From assembly GCA_025354565.1 (NCBI GenBank), contig JANXMQ010000066.1, forward strand, positions 1 to 50,122: a DNA stretch of 50,122 bases. The letters run 5' to 3'. Position numbers and translations under genes: made by a program. Below the pieces are notes generated by a model. It saw only the letters and a program-made list of their open reading frames with translations. It was not told where the DNA came from and did no database searches. Shown here in pieces: positions 6,822-15,045 of this stretch. Source of the stretch: Akkermansiaceae bacterium. Its GTDB lineage: Bacteria; Verrucomicrobiota; Verrucomicrobiia; Verrucomicrobiales; Akkermansiaceae. How positions within the stretch are numbered: position 1 is the stretch's first letter; each line of letters begins with the position of its first letter.

Positions 6822-7205
6822 CCCTCACCTCCCAATGCTACATCAAATGTTACATTCTTACATAAACCTCTATGAGTTAATGACTTAAAAAGCGAAGAAC
6901 AGAAAAGCACATTCTTTTAAATGATTTCGGTTGCGGGAAGGCAGCGGGGCGGTAGTCTGCATCTGACTGCTGTGTACGACTAATTTGGTAGCTGGCCCGA
7001 ACCGATATGATTGAACCGGGGTCATCCTCCTGCGGACGATGTCATGCCTTTTTAGGAAGACGGAAAACCGCTGGAAGACCCCACTTATTGAGTTTACGGA
7101 ACGTGGCTCACAGCGCCAAGGACGGCACAGCGGTTTTTTCATTTCCTACGGTGCGAGTGGTAGGGCTTGCCTGAGTATGGCTTGCGCGGCATGGTCCCGG
7201 CCGTG
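6822..7205. other. Gene-free gap at the right edge of the island
   Basis: 384 bp between divergent genes. It holds an AT-rich stretch with TTACAT-like repeats (6840-6900), which may carry the promoter of the island genes, and a structured segment at 7018-7140 described separately. I see no convincing gene: the 85-codon minus-strand frame here lacks coding character. The composition change suggests the island boundary lies within this gap, but no attachment-site duplication is visible. Confidence 0.5.
7018..7140 (+). promoter_or_regulatory. Possible attenuator or terminator upstream of the MBL-fold gene
   Basis: AAAACCGCTG at 7064-7073 pairs perfectly with CAGCGGTTTT at 7128-7137, followed by more T residues, as in an intrinsic terminator with a long loop. 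A second CAGCG at 7111-7115 competes for CGCTG, and CCAC/GTGG could extend that alternative. GGGGTC (7018-7023) and GACCCC (7077-7082) also pair. Mutually exclusive pairings are what an attenuator needs, but no known ligand motif is recognised. Confidence 0.35.
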
Positions 7206-7982
7206 ATGCGATTTGCGGTATTGGGCAGTGGAAGTGGAGGAAATGCGGCAGTCGTCGAATGCGGCGGACTGCGCCTGATGATCGACGCCGGACTGAGCGC
7301 GAAACAACTGATGCTGCGACTCCGCCAGGTGGGGATCGACCCGGCGTCGTTAGGTGGGATTTTGCTTACCCACGAGCACGGCGATCACGTCCGCGGGCTG
7401 AAGGTTTTTCTCAAACAGCATCCGGTGCCAGTATTCTCAACCGCAGACACAGCCAGGGTCGTGCGGGAGGCTGGGATCGAGGGCGCGACGTGGAAATTTT
7501 TCGAAGCGGGCCAAGTTTTTGCAATCGGTGGTGTCGCAGTGGAAACCTTCGCGATTCAGCATGACGCGGTGGATCCGGTGGGTTTCGTGATCGGTCATGC
7601 GCAGCGACGCTTGGGATTTCTATCAGATGCAGGCCACGTCACCCGCAGTATGACCGAACGGCTGCGTGGGCTGACCAGTCTCTTCGTGGAGGCCAACTAC
7701 GATGAGGACCTGCTAGAAGCCGACACCAAGCGCCCGTGGTCGATCAAACAGCGAATCAGCTCGCAACACGGGCACTTGTCGAACCGCCAGGTGACCGCGC
7801 TGATCCGTGACATCGCCAACCCCGCGCTTGGACGGGTAGTGTTAGGGCATCTCAGTTCTGACTGCAACACGCCAGAGATCATCCTAGCACGATTGCGCGA
7901 GTGCCTAACAGAGCTCGGGCATGACCATGTCGGACTGCATTGCGCGGGCCAGCACGAACCTTCTGACTGGTTCGATTTTTGA
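7206..7982 (+). CDS. MBL-fold metallohydrolase, YycJ/WalJ-like
   Basis: 258 residues from the ATG at 7206 (MRFAVLGSGSGGNAAVVE). The N-terminal GSGSGGN and the metal-binding LTHEHGDH motif (HxHxDH), with a later LGHLSSDCNT and a C-terminal HCAGQHE region, match the YycJ/WalJ group of metallo-beta-lactamase-fold proteins. These are cytoplasmic metal-dependent nucleases or hydrolases linked in other bacteria to DNA repair and cell-wall signalling. An upstream ATG at 7167 would add a poor N-terminus. It converges with the anti-sigma gene; their stops are 2 bp apart. CTTGCC at 7166-7171 may be promoter sequence. Confidence 0.88.
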   Translation: MRFAVLGSGSGGNAAVVECGGLRLMIDAGLSAKQLMLRLRQVGIDPASLGGILLTHEHGDHVRGLKVFLKQHPVPVFSTADTARVVREAGIEGATWKFFEAGQVFAIGGVAVETFAIQHDAVDPVGFVIGHAQRRLGFLSDAGHVTRSMTERLRGLTSLFVEANYDEDLLEADTKRPWSIKQRISSQHGHLSNRQVTALIRDIANPALGRVVLGHLSSDCNTPEIILARLRECLTELGHDHVGLHCAGQHEPSDWFDF

Positions 7983-7984
7983 AA

Positions 7985-8860
7985 TCACGGCGGCCCATCA
8001 CCGGCGCGGATCACCAGTGAACCAACAGCCAGGGCAGCGCTCGACGACGCACCGATGCGGATTTCATCAAAGGTCAATCCGGCGGGAATCTTGCCACGGC
8101 AGAAGGCGGGGCCGAGCGCGAATTTCCCCTCATGCAAACTCACCTCGCCCGTCCGGCGATCATAGCGAAGCGTCACAGTCTTCGGGCCGATCACGGGCTT
8201 GCCGGGCAAAATGATAGGAATCCGCTGTTTCACATCCAAGGCCCAAGTGCGCTCCGGGCCGTAGCAGTCGCCGAAGAACAGCCGCTCGATCCCCTGGCTG
8301 TAAAAACTCATGCCTGCCCAGCCGTCGGTATGAAATTGGCCGCTTGCGGGACTTTCCACCCGGAGAGTCGCGCAGATTACCGGGCTAGCCGCAGTGGGTT
8401 CGGGCTGGACCAGTCGCCGGAAAATCGAGTAATTTTCGCCGTCGATGCGGTCCAGGGAAATTTCAGGATTGCCATAATCCGCCCGCCAGTCCGCACGTTG
8501 GAACGGGCCTTCTAGGATCGCGGTAAATTGTCCGATATTTCCCCCCACCAGCGGTCCGGGGGCCGGGGAGGCAGTCGATTTCCGATGGATCGAAACCGCC
8601 ACAATCACCACGATGAGCACCAATGCAGCTAACAAGAAAAGCCGGGCCGGTGCATTCCATTTGTCGCTCGGCATCGTCGGTTCACCAGGCGCGTGGTCCT
8701 CGAATTCCTCACTAAGCGTGTGGTGCAGCATGGCATACTCGCCATACAGTTTCACGATTTCCGGTTCCTCGCGCATCCGCTGTTGGAAGGCCGCGAAGGC
8801 CTCCGTGGAAACCGAGCCATCTAACACCTCTTGCACCAGTTCGTGATCCGCCCGTTTCAT
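7985..8860 (-). CDS. Membrane anti-sigma-like protein with extracytoplasmic domain
   Basis: 291 residues. The N-terminal cytoplasmic part (about 1-70, with LVQEVLDGSVSTEAFAAFQQ) looks like the short anti-sigma/FecR-like segment common in PVC bacteria. One membrane helix follows (FLLAALVLIVVIVAVSI, about 75-91). The rest, about 200 residues, is beta-rich and exported (GQFTAILEGPFQRADWR, then ILPGKPVIGPKTVTLRYD), possibly a concanavalin-like fold. The start overlaps the sigma-factor stop (ATGA, 8857-8860), so the pair is translationally coupled. I infer it holds the sigma factor at the membrane; no cleavage site is recognisable. Confidence 0.75.
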   Translation of the reverse strand: MKRADHELVQEVLDGSVSTEAFAAFQQRMREEPEIVKLYGEYAMLHHTLSEEFEDHAPGEPTMPSDKWNAPARLFLLAALVLIVVIVAVSIHRKSTASPAPGPLVGGNIGQFTAILEGPFQRADWRADYGNPEISLDRIDGENYSIFRRLVQPEPTAASPVICATLRVESPASGQFHTDGWAGMSFYSQGIERLFFGDCYGPERTWALDVKQRIPIILPGKPVIGPKTVTLRYDRRTGEVSLHEGKFALGPAFCRGKIPAGLTFDEIRIGASSSAALAVGSLVIRAGDGPP

Positions 8861-9405
8861 CTTGCGTTGCGTGAGGTTTCCTGAATCCGCCGCTCAATGC
8901 AGCGTTTCAGCGCCGCGCGGAGGTTGAACAGAATGGCTTTGAGAGTGCCAGCGCTGCGGCTCGTCGCGGTCGCATATTGCTGGAGGGACGAAGTGGTCGC
9001 ATAGCGGTGATGAAGGAGTTCCCGATCCTTGGGTCGCAGGCGCTGCATGCAGGTCCGCAGCGCGAGGTGGCGCTCCTCAAGGTCGTCCGGCTCGATCTCC
9101 AAGGCGGGCGAGAGGCGCTCTATCAAGTCGTCGTCAAACACCAGCCAACCCTGCGAAATCAGGCGGCGGCGGTGGTTCAGGATGTGATAGCGGATCGTTT
9201 GAAACGCCCATGCCTTGAAATTCGTGCCCAGTTCGAAGACCTCGCGTTTCTGCCACAGCGTGATGTTCACCTCTTGCAGCAAGTCGCGTGCGCCGGAACT
9301 GCCGGGCGCGAGGGAGCGGATGTAAGCCAGCATGGAGGTCTGGTGATTCGTCAACTCGGTGACGAACGACTCCGAGCCTGCATCATTGCGTGGATTTTCG
9401 CTCAT
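8857..9405 (-). CDS. ECF-type RNA polymerase sigma factor, Rhodopirellula/Verrucomicrobium group
   Basis: 182 residues. Region 2 is clear: ARDLLQEVNITLWQKREVFELGTNFKAWAFQTIRYHILNHRR holds the DLLQEV and FKAWAF signatures. Region 4 is LRPKDRELLHHRYATTSSLQQYATATSRSAGTLKAILFNLR, a helix-turn-helix that should bind the -35 element. The family directs envelope or stress genes and is usually paired with a membrane partner; here that partner is encoded next, with a 4-base overlap. Upstream on the minus strand CTTGCC (9436-9431) and TAGGGA (9414-9409) could be its promoter, which would put the transcript start at the ATG. Confidence 0.9.
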   Translation of the reverse strand: MSENPRNDAGSESFVTELTNHQTSMLAYIRSLAPGSSGARDLLQEVNITLWQKREVFELGTNFKAWAFQTIRYHILNHRRRLISQGWLVFDDDLIERLSPALEIEPDDLEERHLALRTCMQRLRPKDRELLHHRYATTSSLQQYATATSRSAGTLKAILFNLRAALKRCIERRIQETSRNAR

Positions 9406-9408
9406 GCT

Positions 9409-9436
9409 TCCCTAGCATCTGGAAATGTCGGGCAAG
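9409..9436 (-). promoter_or_regulatory. Candidate promoter of the sigma-factor gene
   Basis: On the minus strand CTTGCC (9436-9431) and TAGGGA (9414-9409) are 16 bp apart, and the ATG follows after three bases. If real, the transcript would be leaderless. A second CTTGCC lies at 9442-9437. The -10 match is weak. Confidence 0.3.
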
Positions 9437-9477
9437 GGCAAGTGGTTTAATTTTGGTGGCACTGGAAGTGCTTGGTA

Positions 9478-10521
9478 TTAGAGAAATACTCGTTCCCCGC
9501 CCGCTGTCGCGCTTTGATAGATTGCTTGGATCAGCGCGACGGATTTTCTAGCTTCCAAAGCGGAGACGCTTGGTGCGCGCCCCTCATGGATGGCGTTGAC
9601 GACATCCTCGAAGTTCCGCTGGTGCTGGAGAAAATGGATGGCCTTCGGATCATTCGCGCCAAGGCCGGTTTCATTCCCTCGCGTGAGGGTCCGGCGGATT
9701 TCCGCGTCTTCAGGGTGAGGAGTTTTAAAATCCCAAAGCTCGAAAGATTCGTCAGCCAGAAACACCGAACCTTCCGTCCCACAAAGCTGGATGCGTGCCG
9801 GATGGCCGTCACTTGACCAGTTGCAAGTCGAGCCTTCGATCACGCCACGCGCACCATTTTCAAACTCTAACAGCGCTATGCCACAGTCCTCGACCTCGAT
9901 CCGTTCATGCGCGAGGCAGGCGGTGTCCGCCCGCACCGATTTGACGGGTCCAGCCAAATAGAGCAGCGCGTCGATGCTGTGGATGCCCTGATTCATCAAG
10001 GCCCCGCCGCCGTCCAACGCCCAAGTCCCGCGCCAGTCGGCGGAGTCGTAGTAGGCTTGATCGCGGAACCATTTCACATAACAGGATGCAGAAGTAAGCA
10101 TGCCGAACCGACCTTGCCCGCAGGCTTGTTTGAATGTGGCCATCGCTGGGTTGAAGCGGCGGTTGAGGATGGCCGCCAGCATTTTCCCGTTGGCGGCGGC
10201 GGTCTCTATCAGTTCATCAATGCGGGCGGTGGTGATTTCTAACGGCTTCTCACAGAGCACATGCTTGCCCGCTTTCAAGGCGGCCATCGCGGGTGCGAAA
10301 TGTGCACCGGATGGCGTGGCGATGGTGACGATTTCCAGCTCGGGGTCGGCGAGGAATGCATCGATGTTAGAAAACGCCTTTACGCCATATTCTGCGGCGA
10401 GTTTTTCCGCGCTGGCGAGTCGATGGTTGAATACCGAGTGAAGCGCGGAGCCGTCCATCGCGGTGATCGCCTGGGCGTGAATCCGGCTGATGCTGCCGGT
10501 GCCGATGATGCCGAATTTCAT
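9478..10521 (-). CDS. Gfo/Idh/MocA-family oxidoreductase
   Basis: 347 residues from MKFGIIGTGSISRIHAQAI at 10521. The GIIGTGSI segment is the N-terminal Rossmann nucleotide-binding motif, and HVLCEKPLEIT (near residue 90) is the EKP motif holding the catalytic lysine of this family, which oxidises or reduces sugar-like substrates with NAD(P). The C-terminal alpha/beta dimer domain includes DGGGALMNQGIHSIDALLYL. The substrate cannot be told. It is cytoplasmic, with no export signal, and stands alone between other minus-strand genes. An upstream in-frame ATG at 10602 would read through hairpin-bearing spacer and is rejected. Confidence 0.92.
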   Translation of the reverse strand: MKFGIIGTGSISRIHAQAITAMDGSALHSVFNHRLASAEKLAAEYGVKAFSNIDAFLADPELEIVTIATPSGAHFAPAMAALKAGKHVLCEKPLEITTARIDELIETAAANGKMLAAILNRRFNPAMATFKQACGQGRFGMLTSASCYVKWFRDQAYYDSADWRGTWALDGGGALMNQGIHSIDALLYLAGPVKSVRADTACLAHERIEVEDCGIALLEFENGARGVIEGSTCNWSSDGHPARIQLCGTEGSVFLADESFELWDFKTPHPEDAEIRRTLTRGNETGLGANDPKAIHFLQHQRNFEDVVNAIHEGRAPSVSALEARKSVALIQAIYQSATAGGERVFL

Positions 10522-10530
10522 AAGACTGGG

Positions 10531-10559
10531 ATTTAGCCGTAGCGGGCGTTTAGGGCAAG
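10531..10559 (-). promoter_or_regulatory. Candidate promoter of the oxidoreductase gene
   Basis: On the minus strand CTTGCC (10559-10554) and CTAAAT (10536-10531) are 17 bp apart, and the ATG begins nine bases after the second box. An AGCGGGC/GCCCGCT inverted repeat overlaps the first box and spacer (about 10540-10563). Confidence 0.35.
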
Positions 10560-10639
10560 CCCGCTGTTTTTCCGCGCATGATGCACGGAGGCCGTTTGCC
10601 AAAAGTCATTGCCGGAATATCAGAGAACATCTGGCAGCT

Positions 10640-10665
10640 CAAGGAGCGGCGGACTCCGCTCCTTG
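10640..10665. repeat. CAAGGAGCGG/CCGCTCCTTG hairpin
   Basis: A perfect 10-bp inverted repeat, 10640-10649 and 10656-10665, with a 6-base loop CGGACT. It begins with CAAGGAG, like the hairpins of the left island, so this repeat family is not confined to the island. No T-run follows, so it is unlikely to be a terminator. Confidence 0.75.
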
Positions 10666-10743
10666 GTTTCAAGACTACGCAACCATTGCCGCGAGCTAAC
10701 GGAAAATTCTTTTGGCAACCGATCTATGGAGAAATAGAAATTT

Positions 10744-12069
10744 TCACAAATGATTCTGATCGGGCGGCGTTAAGGGGGCTTTTGCGGCGCTGGCTTTTCT
10801 CAGGTCGCGGATCCGCTCCTGGATGGCGAGGCCGAAGCGGTCATAGTCCACGACATATTTCCACTGCGAAGCGTCGTCGCCCGTCTTTTGGGAGAGGGCC
10901 AGCCACTCAGCTTCGCGGCTTGGACGTATGACTTCGCTGCGGCCCACCATGACGCGGATGGTTTTGTCTGGTGCAGGACTAACTGATAGCGGTAGCAGTT
11001 TGTCGGTGGTAGCGGCGGGTAGCACCCAGAAAACACGGAGTCCCTCGGTTTCAAAATAGCTGGACCACCACGTCTGGACCATCGCGTTCGCTTCGGATTC
11101 CAGCAAGCCGCAACCAGCGAGGCCGGTGCGCATGGCATCGTAAATGGGCGTGTTATCGTAGTAACCGCCCGTGGCGCTGTAAGTGGGACTGTTATTGGCT
11201 CCGGCACGAGTGAGGGCGGATTTGGAAATTTCCAGAGCTTCGCCCGCTTTGAGGCCGGGGCGAGCGGTCCAGTGGACGCCGCTGCTGTCTTGTTCAAAAA
11301 CGAGCAGATAAGGGATGTCGCCGCCAGTTAGATTTTTCAGGTGCAAGGTATCATCCGGGGAAACGGTGGTCTGGAGGCCGGGAGTAAAATTGCCGACGCC
11401 GCGATAGAAGAGGTAGTTTTCGGTTTCGCCTTTCGTGGTGCGGACGGTGTTAGCTTCTGGCACGCGGGCGCGCATCCAGTTGAGGGTGTCGCGCGGCTTG
11501 AAGCCGAGGGCGGCTTTGGAATCCGCCGGGGAGAGGACATCCACATCCCACGCGATGGCACCGTGATAGGGCTTCGCGAAATCGAGATTCCAAAGCGCGA
11601 CAGGGACTGGATGTTTCTCGGGATCGGCGGAAGGCGGTGGCTCGGGCAGGGTCTCGCCGCCACTGCGGTTAGGATACCACTGGCTGATCGTGCCGCCCTC
11701 GAAGCCGACCTTCACCGTCGCGTGGAAGGCCGTGTCTGAGTGGAAATAGATAACCGGCGTTTCCATTTTCACCGTCACCCCGGAAACAGGACGCTTGCCG
11801 AGGCCTTTGTCGCGGCTGGGAAATGCGGGATAGCCCTGCGTCTTCAGCACACTTGCGAATTTTTCTGCCTCGGGTTGCTGGCCGTTTTCAAAACCGAAAT
11901 GCGCGTGGACAAAAGACGGCAGCTCGACTTCTTCGCGCTGGAGTCCGGGAAGTAGCACCCCGTCCGAACCGGCGACGGTGGTGAAAGTTCCCCACTCGTG
12001 GAGGTCATAAGCACTGGCGGTAGGGAACGAAAGTGCGAACAAGGCGCTGAGGTGGATGCATGTTTTCAT
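10744..12069 (-). CDS. Secreted protein with HEWGTFT motif, function unknown
   Basis: 441 residues with a signal peptide (MKTCIHLSALFALSFPTASA). The mature protein begins YDLHEWGTFTTVAGSDG, a motif I associate with uncharacterised secreted proteins of planctomycetes and verrucomicrobia. Further beta-rich stretches include TPVIYFHSDTAFHATVKVGF and a repeated Trp/Tyr-rich middle. No catalytic motif of a known enzyme is visible. It should act outside the cytoplasmic membrane. It stands alone, 222 bp upstream of the oxidoreductase gene on the same strand. Confidence 0.8.
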   Translation of the reverse strand: MKTCIHLSALFALSFPTASAYDLHEWGTFTTVAGSDGVLLPGLQREEVELPSFVHAHFGFENGQQPEAEKFASVLKTQGYPAFPSRDKGLGKRPVSGVTVKMETPVIYFHSDTAFHATVKVGFEGGTISQWYPNRSGGETLPEPPPSADPEKHPVPVALWNLDFAKPYHGAIAWDVDVLSPADSKAALGFKPRDTLNWMRARVPEANTVRTTKGETENYLFYRGVGNFTPGLQTTVSPDDTLHLKNLTGGDIPYLLVFEQDSSGVHWTARPGLKAGEALEISKSALTRAGANNSPTYSATGGYYDNTPIYDAMRTGLAGCGLLESEANAMVQTWWSSYFETEGLRVFWVLPAATTDKLLPLSVSPAPDKTIRVMVGRSEVIRPSREAEWLALSQKTGDDASQWKYVVDYDRFGLAIQERIRDLRKASAAKAPLTPPDQNHL

Positions 12070-12161
12070 GACATCCGGTAGCCTATTTGATTGAAGCGCT
12101 GTGCCAAGTCACTTCCGTCGCGTTGACAGAGAATTTACAGACGGAGCTGGATTGATCGTAC

Positions 12162-12623
12162 TCACTTTTTCACTTCAGAAGGCAGTGGCGGAGTACCGAG
12201 AGTCATCGTGCCATCCGGCTGAGGTCTGGCTTGACGAGCAAATGGATCGGGTGGCGGCACGGGTTTTCCTGCGGTGGCTTGGCAACCCGAGTGATTCCGG
12301 TCCGTGCATGAAGCCAGCGCGGCGGGCAGGAAAATGGCAAGCATCGCAGCGATCCTCGGCACCTTTCCCGAGAGACGCATCACCAACCGCTCGATCCGGT
12401 TCGGCGCGTGGATCAATCCATGCGTCGCCGTAACGTAAGCCACACATTCACTGCCTTGGGTTTCATCGGCGAAGACCTGGGCCTCACCCACGGTCATCGA
12501 GGAAAGATTGAAAACGTGCTTGCCGCATAGCTCGCAGAAGCGTTTCCGTTCGTCGCCCGCCATGACGTTCCAATTCGCAGTGCAGGGATGGGCAATCTTC
12601 AAGGCGGGTTCAATGACTTTCAT
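12162..12623 (-). CDS. Membrane-anchored protein with Cys-pair N-terminal domain
   Basis: 153 residues from MKVIEPALKIAHPCTANW at 12623. The cytoplasmic N-terminal domain has the pattern ERKRFCELCGKHVFNLSSMT, with a CxxC pair that may bind zinc; this small domain is found at the start of many otherwise unrelated bacterial membrane proteins. After a segment ending RLVMRLSGK comes a hydrophobic stretch IAAMLAIFLPAALASC that is either a membrane helix or lipid-attachment-like, followed by a Pro/Thr-rich tail. Function unknown. A longer frame to 12722 has no coding look upstream of this ATG. Confidence 0.7.
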   Translation of the reverse strand: MKVIEPALKIAHPCTANWNVMAGDERKRFCELCGKHVFNLSSMTVGEAQVFADETQGSECVAYVTATHGLIHAPNRIERLVMRLSGKVPRIAAMLAIFLPAALASCTDRNHSGCQATAGKPVPPPDPFARQARPQPDGTMTLGTPPLPSEVKK

Positions 12624-12726
12624 TCCCAAATAGGTATCATCGTGAATCCTGGAAGGAAATCCCAATGTCGCCAATATGGTATTCCCCTTCCCTGATTTCC
12701 CGACTCTGCTGGCCTTTCTCAATCGC

Positions 12727-12882
12727 TACGAAGTTTCCATCGCCAAGAACTACCTCTCGGATTCCGCGCTGGAGCAAATGCAGCGCATTGTCGCCGCCTA
12801 TCTCGACATGGCCGAATTGCAGGCCATGCGGAAAATCCCGATGACCATGGAAGACTGGGAAAAGCGCTTGAGCGGATTTTAG
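12727..12882 (+). pseudogene. Internal fragment of a RhuM-family gene
   Basis: About 52 codons, from EVSIAKNYLSDSALEQ through AAYLDMAELQAMRKIPM to MEDWEKRLSGF and a TAG. This matches the C-terminal third of RhuM-type proteins (normally about 300 residues), where AKNYL, YLDxAExQA and MxMxDWxxRLDxFL are conserved. The N-terminal two thirds and the last 40 or so residues are missing. The open frame extends to an ATG at 12676, but those first codons are unlike the family. RhuM genes often sit near restriction or toxin loci, so this is a remnant of a lost accessory gene. Confidence 0.7.
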
Positions 12883-13628
12883 GAAATTTCCTTAAGCGTC
12901 GCCTGTCCACGTTGCTTAGTTTCGGGGTCATCCTTCTCTTTATTGGGCATGGCGAGGCCCTTGGTCAGGTATTTCAAGGCTTCTGCCTTGTTGCCCATCA
13001 TGGCGTAGGTGCGGCCCAATTCGACGACGTGGACGAGGCGCTTGGGATTGAGGGCGATGGCTTTTTTGAAACAATCCACCGCCTCCTCATTCGACGCCGC
13101 CGGGAGACCGCCGTAAATGATCGAGGCCATGGCGCGGGTGACGCCGCCGATGTTCGCAAGGGACTGGTGCCAACGCCCTAGCAGGTGCCAGGCGTAGTCG
13201 TTCTTCGGGTCGATTTTGAGTGCCTTGTCCGTGGCTTCTTTGATTTTCCGCGAGGCTTCGACTTTTTCCTTGGCCCCGAGGTAGGGCGTAATCTTGCCGA
13301 GGCAAATGGCGACGCAGAGGTTCGGATCACACTCATTCGGTGCAGCGGCGATGGCCCGCTCGGCGTAGTTCAGGGCCTTGCGACCGGAGGCGAGTTTATC
13401 GGCATCCTTGGGCAGGTCGCTCATGCGGAGAGCGTATTGGCGGGAAATTTTCACTAACAGCGCGACATTTCCCGGCTCCAGTTTTTCGGCGGGTAGGTAG
13501 GACTCGAGGGCTTGGTCGAACTCGAACTTCGCCTCGTGGGCGTCGCCGGTTTTCACAAGTTCTTGGAAATCGGCCCGGGCGGGAAGCCAAGCTAACAGGC
13601 CGAGGATGGGGATGAGGAGAATTTTCAT
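12879..13628 (-). CDS. Secreted tetratricopeptide-repeat protein
   Basis: 249 residues with a signal peptide (MKILLIPILGLLAWLPARA). The mature part is a helical solenoid of TPR-like pairs: AKFEFDQALESYLPAEKLEP, RKALNYAERAIAAAPNECDP, IKEATDKALKIDPKNDYAWH, AVDCFKKAIALNPKRLVHVV and AEALKYLTKGLAMP. The spacing resembles the RMD1-like group found in bacteria and eukaryotes, whose bacterial role is unknown. It probably acts as a protein-protein interaction scaffold in the periplasm. It ends against the RhuM remnant on the other strand. Confidence 0.82.
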   Translation of the reverse strand: MKILLIPILGLLAWLPARADFQELVKTGDAHEAKFEFDQALESYLPAEKLEPGNVALLVKISRQYALRMSDLPKDADKLASGRKALNYAERAIAAAPNECDPNLCVAICLGKITPYLGAKEKVEASRKIKEATDKALKIDPKNDYAWHLLGRWHQSLANIGGVTRAMASIIYGGLPAASNEEAVDCFKKAIALNPKRLVHVVELGRTYAMMGNKAEALKYLTKGLAMPNKEKDDPETKQRGQATLKEIS

Positions 13629-13754
13629 GGCAGTGAGGATTTCCGCATCATAGTAAGGCTTGCAGATTTTTCCATGAGAGAATGTGGCGGCGGCAGCGCG
13701 AGTTCTTAAACTACGGATGCGGCCTGAAGCAGATGGGAGATTCTGCCAGAGGCG

Positions 13755-14072
13755 TTATTGCGAGAGGACGATGACGACGGCACCGATGATGGCAGGTGTG
13801 AGAGTGACTGCGATGAGCGCCCGGACACTACGAAATGGAAACATCACGATGATGAAGTAAAGTATGCAGAGGACGCCAAGCACAATCACAGTTGCCGTCG
13901 CATGACCGAGGCCTTCGAAGCCGCCCTCTGGACCGGAAGTGCGCGGGCGGCTTTGATTAAAGATGGCAATGGCACTAATCAAAAGCCCGACCGGCAAGAG
14001 CCAACCCATAGCGAAACGCTTGCCAAAAGAGAGGGACCGTTTAAGTCCGCGTGGCTTGTAATCGTCTTTCAT
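13755..14072 (-). CDS. Small integral membrane protein
   Basis: 105 residues from MKDDYKPRGLKRSLSFGK at 14072; an ATG nine codons earlier is possible. Three hydrophobic helices are visible: GWLLPVGLLISAIAIF, ATVIVLGVLCILYFIIVMF and ALIAVTLTPAIIGAVVIVL. The N-terminus is basic, so it likely faces the cytoplasm. No family recognised. It follows the prepilin gene by 42 bp on the same strand, so they may be cotranscribed. Confidence 0.6.
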   Translation of the reverse strand: MKDDYKPRGLKRSLSFGKRFAMGWLLPVGLLISAIAIFNQSRPRTSGPEGGFEGLGHATATVIVLGVLCILYFIIVMFPFRSVRALIAVTLTPAIIGAVVIVLSQ

Positions 14073-14114
14073 AGGATGTCCAGTATGGGACCGAATCACA
14101 CCCAGCGGCGTGCG

Positions 14115-14867
14115 TTATTTGAATTTCCGCGAGTCAATGGGGGCCTTGAGCAACTCAACGTGGCCGTCGAGGAAGGATGCCAGAGCGTTACGGGTTGGCA
14201 GGAAGAGGATGCTATTACCGAGCGTTTTCCCGTCTGTGGGCAAAGGAACGTAGGTTTTCCCAGCGTTTGCGTCGATATACAACGATCCAAAGGTGAAATG
14301 GATCATCCGAAATGAATCGGTGATGCCGCCGATTTTCATGGTTTGATCCGGTGTGTGAACGAGCGGATTGCTGTTGAAACCAAATGGGACCGGAAGCCCT
14401 GATGTGTCATGATGAAGTTTCACACCGCTAATTGAGGTCTTGATCATCGTATCGCAATTTGGGGTGTTCAGAAGCTGATTCAGACCCACGCGCATATCGC
14501 TAAGGAGCTGAGTCATATTAGAGTTTGAGGCGTTAGGGAAAAGATACGGCTGGAGCACACCCCAGAAAGAGCTGGTTAAGTTTCCAGGTGCTTTGGCTAC
14601 CAGCTTATCATTATCGTCACGGAGGACATCGATGTCGCCGTTGTTTTCCACCGAGTAAGCGGCACAGGCGGTCGCGACCTGACGGATGGAGGCCAAGGCG
14701 TTGGCCTGATACGCCATGTCCCTCATCCTGCGGGCCTGGGCAAAGGAGAGCAGCACCAAAACGGCGATGATCGCGATCACGACCATGAGCTCGACTAAGG
14801 TGAAGCCTTGGTGAGGGTGTCTTCCGGTGGACCGGGTGTGGATGGGGAGGTTAGCTGGGGTTTTCAT
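14115..14867 (-). CDS. Prepilin-type protein (type II secretion/type IV pilus pseudopilin-like)
   Basis: 250 residues. The N-terminal leader ends at the cleavage motif HPHQG|FTLVELMVVIAIIAVLVLLSF, with Glu at +5 of the mature protein, and continues as one long hydrophobic helix, as in all type IV pilin-like proteins. The globular part ends with ALASFLDGHVELLK, similar to the DG-containing end of the large PVC pseudopilin families. It should be cut by prepilin peptidase and held in the inner membrane or built into a pseudopilus. No assembly ATPase or secretin genes are nearby. It is separate from the cassette at 18-24 kb. Confidence 0.88.
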   Translation of the reverse strand: MKTPANLPIHTRSTGRHPHQGFTLVELMVVIAIIAVLVLLSFAQARRMRDMAYQANALASIRQVATACAAYSVENNGDIDVLRDDNDKLVAKAPGNLTSSFWGVLQPYLFPNASNSNMTQLLSDMRVGLNQLLNTPNCDTMIKTSISGVKLHHDTSGLPVPFGFNSNPLVHTPDQTMKIGGITDSFRMIHFTFGSLYIDANAGKTYVPLPTDGKTLGNSILFLPTRNALASFLDGHVELLKAPIDSRKFK

Positions 14868-15045
14868 GGGCTATGGGTTACTTTCGTAGAATGCGATGTA
14901 CGTCTTTAATCCTAAAGGATAGGGCGGAGTCAAGAAATGTCTGCGTGGATAGCTGAGTCAAGAAGCATTTCATGGAGGCCAACTCGACTTGGCGACGAGT
15001 GATGCCACGCGATTGAGGAAGCGACATAACCCGAAACGGTACTTC

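Noticed and set aside
6985-7060. tRNA-like text on the minus strand (GGTTCAATC, a CGTCC-GCA-GG-like loop, CTACCA)
   Set aside because: The T-stem arms do not pair (CCCGG against ATATC), position 33 is not T, and no acceptor stem forms.
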